Assembly (NCBI RefSeq): GCF_000485595.1
Contig: NW_014577066.1
Coordinates: 1,056,132-1,101,243 of the forward strand
DNA length: 45,112 bases
Origin: Priapulus caudatus
Taxonomy: Eukaryota; Priapulida; Priapulimorpha; Priapulimorphida; Priapulidae
Direction: 5' to 3'
Shown: positions 34,753 to 43,986 of the stretch, one piece after another
Layout of the letters: each line of letters begins with the position of its first letter
Numbering within the stretch: the stretch's first letter is position 1
The notes under the pieces: model-generated
What the model saw: the letters and a program-made list of their open reading frames with translations, nothing else
Database searches by the model: none
Told to the model about the DNA's origin: nothing
Made by a program: the position numbers and the translations under genes

Positions 34753-35085
34753 GCAACACCCAGGAAAACACAGTAATCATAACCTAGCCGCGTTAACTCG
34801 GCTTAAGCAAAAATGCAGGTAAATTTAACCAGCATATGCGAATCCACTGCGAATAGCACAGAGAGCGAATAAAATAGCGCAATTTATTCACTAACGATTT
34901 ATTAATTAATAATTATTAATTACTTTATGAAATAACACAATCTATTAATTTAATTATTAGTAAGGTAATTTCGCACGTTATATTCGACCCGAAAACGTTC
35001 CGCGGCTATTCACGGCGATATTAACACTTTACGGCACACACACTCGGCGCTACCGAGACGGTGCGTGTGTGTGTTTGTAACTCAC

Positions 35086-35190
35086 CAGCAGTTTTAGCGG
35101 CGCTGCCACCCAAATGACCAACCGCGGACCGGCAGACTTGATGCGTATGCTCACACCGCGGCACACGTCGGCGCCCGCCACCTTCTCGTT
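35086..35190 (-). CDS. Tentative third exon of the perilipin-like gene
   Basis: A 105-base open stretch from TTTTCAAG (acceptor) to GTGAGT (donor, 35080-35085). It enters in phase 0, which fits exon 2. It would read NEKVAGADVCRGVSIRIKSA and then a hydrophobic part. The matching copy (about 23985-24102) reads differently after an indel, so the true frame of the second half is uncertain. No family motif is clear. Confidence 0.3.
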
Positions 35191-35359
35191 CTTGAAAACA
35201 CAAACACAGTCACTTGGATTGGTTAATTACGATACGCGACATGACATGAGAATAAGCGAAGGTTCCGTACTTAGACGAGAAGAGAGCAAATAACCACCGT
35301 CACTACTTCCCGGCGCTTTCTTGGTTACTCTCGGAGTTTTAGTCTGTACCTAGCTGGCG

Positions 35360-35636
35360 CTTATTTTTTCTCTTTCTCGCCTCCTCTCTCTCTCTAGGCC
35401 TATTTTTCGTAATCGCTCCCACCATTCTCTTCCTTCCCATTCTCTCTCTCTCTCACACGCACCCACTGTCAATATCTTTCTCACCATTCTCTTTTCCTTC
35501 TCCCCACTGTTCTCTCCCTTCCTCTATCTCTCGCAAACACACACTGTATGCTTTTCTTTCTTTTGACATATACCTACTACTTTCCCCTACACGACTTTAA
35601 TTTCCAACGCTCGCACCTATTTCTCTCTGTGTGTGT

Positions 35637-35671
<35 letters not shown>

Positions 35672-35890
35672 TTTCTCTTTCCCTTTCTCACTCCCTCTCT
35701 CTCTCCCTCTTCCCCTTTCTCTCTATGCCCCTCTCTCTCTCACATGCACTTCCTCTCTCTCCCTCTTTCTTCCATCTCTCTCTCGCTCTCTCTCGCTCTC
35801 TCCCTCTCTCCCCTTCTCCTCCTCTCTCCCCCTCTTTCCCCTTTTCCCCCTCGCCTCTCTCCTTCTCCTCTCTCCCTCTCCTCTCTACTT
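35360..35890. repeat. Long C/T-rich tract, block copy 2
   Basis: About 530 bases nearly all pyrimidine, with (CT)n, CCCTCTTT and CTCCCC units, next to perilipin-like exon 2. On the sense strand of that gene it is a purine-rich tract just inside the intron. Mirror-like stretches could form triplex DNA. Confidence 0.85.
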
Positions 35891-35900
35891 GCACCCTCAC

Positions 35901-36136
35901 CTGCTCACTGGCCGGCGTCTGCTCGATCTCTAATGCGTCGACCGCAGCCTCGCAGACGGCCACGCACCAATCGAGAGCAGCGGTCGCAGCCCGTCCCACG
36001 CGGCTACGCAGCACGCTGATGCAATAACGTCTGACTCGGCCGGAGACGGACCGTCTGGCACCGTCCAGGTATTCGCTCGATTTGCTGGCGACGACGCCGC
36101 CGACGTTCAGGTATTTGACGGCCATCGCGTCCACGG
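35901..36136 (-). CDS. Perilipin-like exon 2
   Basis: Acceptor CTATAG and donor GTGAGG flank a 236-base open exon entering in phase 1 from the exon at 37514 and leaving in phase 0. It reads from VDAMAVKYLNVGG through SSEYLDGARRSVSGRVRRY to AALDWCVAVCEAAVDALE. The order fits the PAT/perilipin family: a VD.LA.KYL-type segment, then amphipathic 11-mer-like helices with A..AALD....E..VD spacing. Perilipins coat lipid droplets and gate lipase access. The typical conserved Cys-Lys-Gly-Leu-Asp core is not exact, so the call is by pattern. Confidence 0.55.
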
Positions 36137-36237
36137 CTATAGACGCGCGCACGAAGAATGAAGGGAGAATGAATTACAATCGTGGTTTTACGCGTCACTA
36201 CTCGTTGTTGGTTTTATATATTTACGCTTCATACACG

Positions 36238-36306
36238 TTGTACACACACGCGCGCGCAGGCGCGCACGCACGTTCACATGCACGCACACACACACGCACA
36301 CACACA

Positions 36307-36346
<40 letters not shown>

Positions 36347-36412
36347 CACACGCACGCACGCACGCACGCACGCACGCGCACGCACGCGCACGCACGCACG
36401 CGGACGCACGCT
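36238..36412. repeat. (CACG)n / (CGCA)n microsatellite, block copy 2
   Basis: About 175 bases of CGCACGCACG and CACACG units, much shorter than the counterpart at 25275-25735. Frames here are repeat artefacts. Confidence 0.92.
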
Positions 36413-37513
36413 TACGTTTCGTTATAAGTCGGTTGCTATTTCACGCGAGGAATTTCATACGGCGTTTAATTTCTTGTATAGGTATGAAAACACTTACCAC
36501 AGCAATTATGTAAGGCAAATATGAGTGACGGCGTCAATTTTCCATAAATATATGGAATCATAATATAATATATAACTGTGACCTTGAGGTGATATAGTAT
36601 ACCCTATAAGACGCCGTGTATTGTGGAAATGAAAGACGGTGCCAGTGATAGGGTAGCTACAGCTATTACGAAAGATTTAGCAATTGCCAGCAACGGCAAA
36701 CATTTAAACGCAGACATACGCTTATTATAGCTCTGCTCATTATTTGGTATACATGTCAAATTCGGACATGCAATACGCGGAACACCCGCGTTAAACAGCG
36801 ACATCGGCTTTTAGGCAGGTTGAATCAAATGCTGATAGGCAGGGTTATTGAAAGTGGGCGGGAAGGGCTGCCGTAGAAAGCAGTCGGTCAGAACTTTCCA
36901 TCAACTACGGTAGATGGCAGCGCAGTTTGTTACGCAGCAACATCTCGAAGTGGCACGTCAACCACACAGCAGCATTATAACAGAGCATATAAATCACTAT
37001 ATTTATTGCTGATTTATATGCTCTGAATATAATTTATAAAACAGCGCGGCGCGTGTGCGGTTAATAAACCTCACTGCCATTTTCGGCGAAACAAACGATA
37101 TTATATAGAGCATGCAAAACTGCATGAGGTCCACATATCTATAGCAAGATCCCTTCGCTCACGCATGAGATGCCCCCATGGTAGCACTACATAAACATCG
37201 CGTGGCATTAAACATCTCTAGCGGAAATGTACGCTAGAGTAGGCCTATATCGTATATAAAAATAAAAAACAGTACATTTGTTAATAAAACCAGTAACACC
37301 AAACAAGGCATGTCATTATCTATTAGACGCTCACGTGAGACGCTAAATGACGTTTGTATGCGAAATTGTATGTAGACGAAAGCGTCACAGTGTTATGTAC
37401 GCGCTTGTTATATATAAATAAATAAATAAATAAATATATATATACTATAATGTTATGTATGCTTATAATATGCTTTAGTCGCGCAAGACTGAAAGACAAA
37501 TATTAAAGCTCAC
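36413..37513. other. Perilipin-like intron 1, block copy 2
   Basis: AT-rich, with a TAAA/TA tract at 37409-37447. No further exon seen. Confidence 0.5.
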
Positions 37514-37712
37514 CGCTCAGTAGCTTAGCGGAGCGCACGACGTCGACTGCTGGACGGGTGAGCTGCTTCACAGCACTCAGGCCACACTCCATCCACCTGG
37601 CGGCGACGCCTAGGGGTGTGCCACTGTCCCTGAGTCGCACGTACGCCCTCGTCACCGCCTGCACCGTCTGTGTGGCGCCAAACTCCTGCACGTTATCGAG
37701 CTCTTCAGGCAT
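37514..37712 (-). CDS. Perilipin-like first coding exon
   Basis: Starts at ATG 37712-37710 and ends in phase 1 at donor GTGAGC (37508-37513). It reads MPEELDNVQEFGATQTVQAV, then TRAYVRLRDSG, WMECGLSAVKQLTRPAVDVV and RSAKLL. This resembles the perilipin N-terminal PAT domain: a V..V...Y..L+.S....G....ME.....K......VV pattern of amphipathic helices, usually near residues 10-75. A likely acceptor TTTTACCTGCAG 18 bases upstream of the ATG suggests a separate 5' UTR exon. Joined to 35901-36136 the frame is continuous for about 144 residues. Confidence 0.55.
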
Positions 37713-37866
37713 GCTTCTTGTCCGGAGAGAACTGCAGGTAAAACTGCCGGTGCTAGCTCAAGTGAAACATGAAGCGTTCGCGTACGCAGGGGAGCCGGTA
37801 CCCGGACAGTGAGCCGGTGTGCGCACCGGCAGCGCGATGCAGAGAGCGAGACAGTACGTGAATCCG

Positions 37867-38412
37867 TCACCGGTTTTCGTCTGCTTCGATTTGTATCGGC
37901 CTATCAGCGAGCTACGTTGTAGTGACGTACCGCAGGGTTTCATGTGCTTGGTGACGATATCACGAGGTCAGTGTGCGAGTCATTGTCATGTATTCGCTTG
38001 CGTTTTATTTGCACTAATTTTAAATAGGCAATGTCAGTTTGTGTCATTCATGTCTCGTGCTTCTTGTAACCAAGTAATGATCGCAGATACTAGAGTAGTG
38101 TAATTATATGTATCATGTAAATACAGCCTCGTCGTTATTTAAGATAGTAACGCAAAAACAAACATTTTAAATAATATTTAAACATAATATACTCATATAA
38201 TTTAGATTCATTTATATATACACGACATAATCGTACGCTATGGCAGTCAACATGCAGCAGGTAAAACACAGATTCAGTTGGACAGATATTACAAGTATGA
38301 CTTTCGGATATATCTAACTGTTTCTCAATTCACAAGAAACAAATAAATGCAATAATGATTGTGTGTCATTCGAGCAAGAGACCATACATGCTAACTAATA
38401 CTAACGCTGATA
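37867..38412. other. Intergenic DNA, no gene recognised
   Basis: First sequence after the duplicated block. AT-rich after 38100. No gene or repeat assigned. Confidence 0.5.
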
Positions 38413-38548
38413 GGGTCTATGTCTCCCTGGGTACTGCCGAAACGTACCATGGGTACGGTCCGGTATACCGGAACGTACCCGGGTAACTGGCAGTACCTAG
38501 GGTACGGTCCGGTATACCGGAACGTACCCGGGTAACTATCTGATATGA

Positions 38549-38572
38549 TTAGGGTTAGGGTTAGGGTTAGGG
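38549..38572 (+). repeat. Short TTAGGG array in element C
   Basis: Four consecutive TTAGGG units next to the left terminal repeat, in the same orientation relative to the left end as in element B. Confidence 0.9.
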
Positions 38573-38656
38573 AGTAGGCGTAGGCGACTCCCTAGACTCG
38601 TTATAGTGGAGTAGGCGAAGTGCGGTCCGGCATATTAGATAGTACCATAGTATAAT

Positions 38657-38986
38657 TTGCATTGGCTGCCAGTCTATTTCCGTATAGAGTTTAAAATACT
38701 ACTAATCACTTTTAAGGCATTACAATTACATTGTATGTCACCAGATTATATCAGGAAATTAGTCACATTAAAGAGACCTAATCGGTACAGTCTGCGCTCT
38801 GGTAACCAAATGTTAATTGAGCTACCAGCTGTAAAAACGTTGACTACACTTGGCGATCGAGCTTTCTCATCAGCTGCCCCAAAATTATGGAATAAGCTAC
38901 CTAGTCATATTCGATGTGAAAAGTCGCTGGAATCTTTTAAACGCCTAGTCAAAACTCATTTATTTAACATTGCATTTAACACATAG
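38657..38986 (+). pseudogene. C-terminal end of a non-LTR (CR1/L2-type) reverse transcriptase, 5'-truncated
   Basis: Open for 110 codons to TAG. It begins HWLPVYFRIEFKILLITFKA and contains RYSLRSGNQ, GDRAFSSAAPKLWNKLP and SFKRLVKTHLF. This is the familiar C-terminal tail of many invertebrate LINE RT proteins (LHWLPV...GDRAFS.AAP.LWN.LP). The polymerase and endonuclease are missing, as in most 5'-truncated LINE copies. The 3' part follows to a short (ATT)n tail near 39247. Confidence 0.9.
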
Positions 38987-39247
38987 ACATTATATTTTTA
39001 GGTGTACATTTGATTTGAGTTCTATTTTATTGAAAATGTTATATTATTGTCGTTTTTAGGATCTATATTTTACAATGTTGCAGTCCGCTATTTATAATCA
39101 GGAATTGTTACAGGATTGTCGTAATTTAAGCATCTATATTTTACAGTGTTGCAGCCGGCTGTTTTATAATCAGCCTTTGTAATGCGCACGTGAACATATC
39201 TGCATGCAACGTGCGCAATATAAATCAATAAATATTATTATTATTAT
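38987..39247 (+). mobile_element. LINE 3' UTR and (ATT)n tail
   Basis: Contains two diverged copies of an ~80-base phrase (TCTATATTTTACA then GTTGCAG, and TTATAATCAG), and ends AATAAATATTATTATTATTA. Short-repeat tails of this kind are typical of CR1/L2 elements. Confidence 0.7.
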
Positions 39248-39318
39248 TTGGTACGATCCGGTATACCGGACCGTACCCAGGGTACGTTCCGGCAGTACCC
39301 TGGGGGACATCTAGACCC

Positions 39319-39746
39319 TGGCAGCAATACTAACAACGACGATGACAGCAAGAGATCCAGAACCTCTCAGCGCTTAAGGCCAATTCGAAAAATTCACTGA
39401 GAAGATTGATAGTAACGCACTAAGGGATTGTCCACAAACACTAACGTTACCGGCCGGCAGAATCTAAAAAATAGAATTATGTAAGCGTCATAGTGTACAT
39501 TTACGTAAACCCTGAAACGTTATTTACAATACAACTCGTCCCCGCTACTGACGTGAAACGAACACGTGATCCACGGTGCTCGCTACAATAGTACATCCTG
39601 GGCCTTACATGACGGTCAAGTGGCTTTATTGCACATAGGTGTCACGATAGCTGATACGGCAAAATTATTAACTAAACGTCAAACAATTCTAATACATCGC
39701 TACGTTTTGATTATAATGTATATCACGTACTACATATACAACTTCG
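39319..39746. other. Intergenic DNA, no gene recognised
   Basis: Unassigned. AATAAA on the minus strand (TTTATT at 39625-39630) could be a distant polyadenylation signal for the cytokine receptor, but it is 1 kb from the stop codon. Confidence 0.4.
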
Positions 39747-39747
39747 A

Positions 39748-39973
<226 letters not shown>

Positions 39974-40627
39974 AATAGATATAGTAGTAAGCCAACCAGG
40001 GTAAGCCAGCGATGGTTCGCAGTCAGCGAAAACAAGATTCATTACAATTGTAGATGCGCCTATGTACACGCTCTTCAGACATGCATATCACGTACTAACA
40101 CACTTCGTAGCAAAGCATACCGTTTGCCTTATTGCGAAGTTATCACCAAATAAAATAACCAGAACGAAATACCGCGTTGATTTTTCACGATGTACACCGA
40201 TTCCTATACACTACATCACAGCGACGGTGACACGCACAGACGAGTGTGCACGCGTGCGCCCACACTCACGCAAACATCGAATGAACAGATACACGTATGT
40301 ACACACATGGATCAAAATATTATACGAAATGCAAAACTGAACATAACCTCGCGCAGTAGTCTTCGGTAGTTTATATATACATGTAGAACTGACGCGCTGT
40401 TTAACAACGCGATTTCAAAATATACACTGATGTTTCGTCAACGAAAGATCAATCGATTAATACTGTTCATGAAGCGTACGGAGTTGTAATCAGATCGCAC
40501 GGGGAGGGGCATTTACTCAATGCTTCATGTAATGAATGCTGTAACGTGTGCAAAATCCCGTGCGGGATGCTTGTTGACTGAAGTGGAATCCGCTTGGAAT
40601 AAGAGCAGCGGTGAAGGTAGACGTGTC
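39974..40627 (-). other. Probable 3' UTR / downstream flank of the cytokine receptor gene
   Basis: No exon recognised. It directly follows the stop codon at 40628-40630 on the minus strand. Confidence 0.45.
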
Positions 40628-41878
40628 CTACACTGCAAAGTAGTTCGCCTTATTACTGTCCTCCGCCATCCCCATTCTACTGTACCCCTCTTCGTAGCTG
40701 CGGCAGAATTCCAGCGTTCCAGGCAGGTTAGATGGCTGTGACGTCATGCGGTAGCCGTCGTCGACTTGGCACCGTTGGCCGCCAGGTGTCAGCTGCGGAG
40801 CTAACATGGCGCATGGCGTTGTCATCAACACGTCATCATCGTCGTCGATGTAGAGCGTGCTACTGTTCAGTGTGTCGTCCGCGCATGCGCAGTGTTTCGG
40901 CGCTGCCCGCGGTGACGTCGGGCGTGACGTAGGAGGCGAGCTGGTGACGATGTAGCCTGCGCTGTTCATGCGGCCCAGAGGCACATGGCGGGCAGCGAGC
41001 AACATGTTGCGTGAACCGTCGATCGGCGCGTTGTCGTCCGCCGCTCTCCCGTCCGCTAACGTGTCGTCACCGCGGGTCGTCGCGCGTTTTGCCGACGCTA
41101 GTTCGTCGCCGTTATCCTCGTCGTCCGCGTCGGCGAAGGCGAGCAGAGTGTAGTGGCACATCGCAGCGCCATCTGGGCGTTCGCCGTCTACGCTTTTCGC
41201 CGGCGTGTCGTCGGCGTTGCCGTCGCCTGCTCGAACATTTCCCGCCCGCGTCGCCTGCTGCTCTCGCTGCACGGGGGCCTGATCCGCCATATTGTCTGTG
41301 CGCGTGCGCTGCACCTGGGAAGGACCGCACGGCTTGTACGTCGCATTACATATCATCGGGACCTTCGGCGGCTGCGCGAGAGTAGCGACCGCTTTCGTCT
41401 CCTTTGCGTTTCGGAACAGAGAGCGAAACGGGTGCCCGTCTCGGGCGGGCTTCGGCTGCGCGACGCCTACGTGCCGTCGCTCCTCGGCGATGACGGAGTA
41501 CGGGTTCTCGTTGGCGTTGAAGTCGCATGCGGGCGCTGAACAGACGCCCGAGTCGCGCGCGTCGTCGCGCAGCAGGTCCTTACCGCTGTCGACGTCCTCG
41601 CCGACGTCCGGCGTCGTCGTCGTAGACTGGCGCTGATACTTTCGGCACTTGCCGATCGGCGCCGTCGCGTCGCCGAAGCCGACGCTGTTGCGGCAGCGCT
41701 CCGTCGGACTAGCGAAGCCGGAGTCGGTCGACGAGATGCTCTGCTTCTGCTCTCGACCCATGCCGTCGACGTGCAGGTAGGAGATGATCGTGTAACTGTC
41801 AGGGTCAACGGACATGGATAGCTCCACCGAGAGAGGACGCTTGCCGTTCTGGTCGTAGGCGAGTGGATCCTTGATGGT
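40628..41878 (-). CDS. Type I cytokine receptor, cytoplasmic tail exon (terminal)
   Basis: The exon starts after acceptor TTTCACTTGCAG in phase 0, joins the box-1 exon, and ends at TAG 40628-40630. It encodes about 416 residues, starting TIKDPLAYDQNGKRPLS. The tail is disordered and rich in Asp, Ser, Pro and Thr. Visible motifs: YQRQ (41627-41638), a YxxQ STAT-docking type; DSGFAS (41708-41725) and DSGVCS (41537-41554), both DSGxxS beta-TrCP phosphodegron types; further Tyr sites NPYSVI, AGYIVTS, LYIDDDDD, DGYRMTSQ and EEGYSRM. In this family JAK kinases bind box 1 and phosphorylate tail Tyr to recruit STAT. The frame is intact and GC-rich. The ligand cannot be inferred. Confidence 0.85.
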   Translation of the reverse strand, partial: TIKDPLAYDQNGKRPLSVELSMSVDPDSYTIISYLHVDGMGREQKQSISSTDSGFASPTERCRNSVGFGDATAPIGKCRKYQRQSTTTTPDVGEDVDSGKDLLRDDARDSGVCSAPACDFNANENPYSVIAEERRHVGVAQPKPARDGHPFRSLFRNAKETKAVATLAQPPKVPMICNATYKPCGPSQVQRTRTDNMADQAPVQREQQATRAGNVRAGDGNADDTPAKSVDGERPDGAAMCHYTLLAFADADDEDNGDELASAKRATTRGDDTLADGRAADDNAPIDGSRNMLLAARHVPLGRMNSAGYIVTSSPPTSRPTSPRAAPKHCACADDTLNSSTLYIDDDDDVLMTTPCAMLAPQLTPGGQRCQVDDGYRMTSQPSNLPGTLEFCRSYEEGYSRMGMAEDSNKANYFAV

Positions 41879-42147
41879 CTGCAAGTGAAAGAGGACGGCG
41901 ATGATGAAGCTGATAGAAGGAAGCAACTTTGCGTTCTGCTTTTATTTCACGTATAAGATTTCTTTGGCGTCGCTCCTAATATATATATATATTTTTTTTT
42001 TATATATAGCTTAGCGCCTGGAACTACAGATACCATCGCACGTTAGTTCAGTGTTTTCGTGTGCGTGCCAATTAGCCGTGCGCAAATTAAAGGTATCGTG
42101 AACATTTTCTATTGGTTGTTCCCATGGGTAGACTCGGTTAGGCTTAC

Positions 42148-42217
42148 CTGATCAACGTTGGGCAAAATAATAATGCCTTCCAGTTCAGCAAATTTACACC
42201 ATCTCTGTTTAATAAAT
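42148..42217 (-). CDS. Type I cytokine receptor, juxtamembrane box-1 exon
   Basis: A 70-base exon between TTTGTTTCAG and GTAAGC. It completes a codon split with the TM exon and ends in phase 0. It reads FIKQRWCKFAELEGIIILPN and VDQ. The hydrophobic, Pro-containing ILPNVD sits about 17 residues after the membrane, which is the place and style of box 1 (gp130 type: aromatic/aliphatic-PNV-x-D) that binds JAK. Confidence 0.82.
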
Positions 42218-42714
42218 CTGAAACAAAATTACAGCGTAAGATTTACAATAATCCACAGCAAAAAGTGTATATTATACAGCTCAAGCTCTTTTTTGGATCC
42301 ATGTAAAAGTTCATAGTACAATTCTCATCTGTAAAATGCGGAGGTAACATGTTTTGCTCTAGCTCCTACCTGCCTAGTGCTATTATTTTGACAGGAATAA
42401 CACGGCCATTAACATCGTTTCATTTGAAATACGTTCCCTATCATTTACCATCATTAAGCACGATCTGTTTAACGACTCATATATCGGGCTCTGCTTTCCC
42501 ATGTTATTATTTGGATACATTCACCGGTATTATCTGGGACGTCGCCGGATTATCTGACGTGTATACGCGTTTACATTTCCCGCGTCATTTTTACATTACC
42601 GGCGCCTTATGGTGATAGTAATCAACGTAAACCTTATCTATATCCATTTCTACGTCGGACGCACGCAACTCCAGAAAATAAAGAGGATACGTGGTTGGTA
42701 AAAAGTCTACTTAC
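42218..42714 (-). other. Intron between TM and box-1 exons
   Basis: 497-base intron with GTAAGT (42705-42714 side) and TTTCAG ends. The + strand frame at 42349-42615 has no recognised motif and is taken as chance. Confidence 0.7.
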
Positions 42715-42817
42715 TTTCTCTTCCAAATAACGGAGGCAATGCCGAGAAAAAGGCAGACGCCGATTGCGATGGCAATATATATCCAATCGGGAACCTGGCC
42801 GACAGCTGCTACTGAGG
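42715..42817 (-). CDS. Type I cytokine receptor, transmembrane exon
   Basis: A 103-base exon between TTTCATCGCAG and GTAAGTAGAC, entering in phase 1 and leaving in phase 2. It reads VGQVPDWIYIAIAIGVCLFL and then GIASVIWKRK: one hydrophobic span of about 20 residues followed by basic stop-transfer residues, so it is a single-pass type I membrane segment. Confidence 0.88.
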
Positions 42818-43111
42818 CTGCGATGAAATGGAAATAAATGGAATTACTCTTCTGAGAATACATGAAAGACACAACGTGTCGGGGTTACGCTTCGTACTTC
42901 TGTAAGTTCTGTTTGCTCCACAATTTCTAGAAGCCTTCCGATGAGTTCAGCTGATCTATGTTCAACAGCATGTGAACCTTATAATTCTGACACTCGGTCT
43001 TGGAACTATTACAGATGTTCTTGAAATTCATCATATCTAACACGCCACGTGGAAGCATTCCATTAACATCGTGCCGTGGTTATTGCCACCACGAAACCAT
43101 GCGATTCTCAC

Positions 43112-43354
43112 CTAGGAACGTCGTCTCCAGGTAGGCCTCGGTGGCCCAGTAGATGCCACTCGTCCTGTTGCCATCCTGCAGCGATATGCCTACTTTAGCG
43201 ACGCAGTGGTTGGCGATGTCCTTGAGGAGGTAGGAGCGCGCCGCTGCTCCGTGAGGTACATGCGTCCACTGCAGCTCACCGACGCACTCCCCGCGGCATG
43301 GCACGATGTTACACGCACACCAGTACATGGTCACAGATGTCGCAGGGCTCGTAG
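43112..43354 (-). CDS. Type I cytokine receptor, membrane-proximal FNIII exon
   Basis: A 243-base exon between TTATTGTAG and GTGAGA; both ends are phase 1. It reads SPATSVTMYWCACNIVPCRG, then ECVGELQWTHVP, a YLLKDI strand, VAKVGISLQDGNRTSGIYW and ATEAYLE. The beta-strand order and the SGIYWATEA end fit a fibronectin type III module just before the membrane. Four Cys cluster in its first third (YWCACNIVPCRGEC). A clear WSxWS box is absent, as in several invertebrate Domeless-like receptors. The acceptor is right against a (TAA)n tract. Confidence 0.75.
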
Positions 43355-43355
43355 C

Positions 43356-43360
43356 TACAA

Positions 43361-43399
<39 letters not shown>

Positions 43400-43413
43400 T
43401 GATAATAATGATA

Positions 43414-43452
<39 letters not shown>

Positions 43453-43468
43453 ATGCTGACTACTTCTG

Positions 43469-43500
<32 letters not shown>

Positions 43501-43512
43501 CATTATTATTAT
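43356..43512. repeat. (ATA)n/(ATT)n/(ATG)n trinucleotide array in an intron
   Basis: TAA, TTA, ATG and ATT runs in sequence. The array starts 2 bases beyond the exon boundary and replaces the usual polypyrimidine tract with TTATTATTATTGTAG on the minus strand. Confidence 0.93.
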
Positions 43513-43986
43513 TATGATAATCCCAATAAATAATTATTTTTGTAACTGTTGCAAATGACAAAATTGAATTATTATTATTAAGATTATGATCATTATTATG
43601 TATTATTATTATTAACAATATTAATAATAATAATAATAATAATAATATCATTGTGTATGCGTGCGTGCGCGCGCGAGTGCTTGTGTCATTTTATATTCCT
43701 TTATATTTTATTTACATTTATATCTTGTATCTTTATGTTAAATTACCAAGTTAGTAATAATTCCGCAGTTATGACATCGAGCGCTGGTAAAACTACAGCA
43801 TGACCACGCGTCTACGCAGCGTCTCTCACATTTGTAACGCAGTGCAAAGTTCAATAATGAAAGTCTTGCGAAATTTATTACCGATAATAGCGCCTGTTTA
43901 TGCGAACAAGAAAACATAATAATTTCCACAATTTTCGTATTTATTGCTGCAGCGTTTAATCGTCGATGTAACTATGACTGGCGTAC
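43513..43986 (-). other. Intron of the cytokine receptor gene
   Basis: Includes a second (ATT/ATA)n region (43570-43650) followed by GTGTATGCGTGCGTGCGCGC. No exon seen. Confidence 0.65.

Larger units (their letters stand above)
29454..34760. mobile_element. TIR element B2 with nested BEL/Pao
   Basis: Left target duplication CAGAAAACA at 29445-29453, then GGGATTTGCTAGAACACGGG. The right terminus is interrupted after CCCGTGTTCT (29879) by the retrotransposon and resumes as AGCAACACC (34752-34760), followed by CAGGAAAACA, an altered form of the duplication. Without the insert the element is about 430 bp. Its interior is the TTAGGG/CTAGGG array. Confidence 0.85.
28588..37866. repeat. Large duplicated block, copy 2 (9.3 kb)
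   Basis: Second full copy of 17254-27302. It continues smoothly past AGTACGTGAATCC into unique sequence at 37867, so its right edge may be the true chromosomal flank. It still has frame-breaking indels in the retrotransposon but has two intact perilipin-like exons. It is probably the more accurate copy. Confidence 0.9.
38413..39318. mobile_element. TIR element C with TTAGGG repeats and nested LINE fragment
   Basis: The first ~65 bases (GGGTCTATGTCTCCCTGGGT then ACTGCCGAAACGTACC and GGTCCGGTATACCGGA) are the inverse of the last ~65, with a few differences. The left side also has a direct duplication of about 38 bases around GGTACGGTCCGGTATACCGG (38452 and 38503). Four TTAGGG units lie at 38549-38572. 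Flanking duplication is unclear (CTGATAG left, CTGGCAG right). It carries no transposase. Confidence 0.75.

Noticed and set aside
40968-41808. Plus-strand and alternative minus-strand Arg/Ser/Ala-rich frames
   Set aside because: Shadows of the GC-rich cytokine receptor tail exon.
42349-42615. An 88-codon plus-strand frame
   Set aside because: Lies within an intron of the minus-strand cytokine receptor with no recognised motif.
43460-43651. Asn- and Ile-rich frames
   Set aside because: Products of the ATT/ATA trinucleotide arrays.
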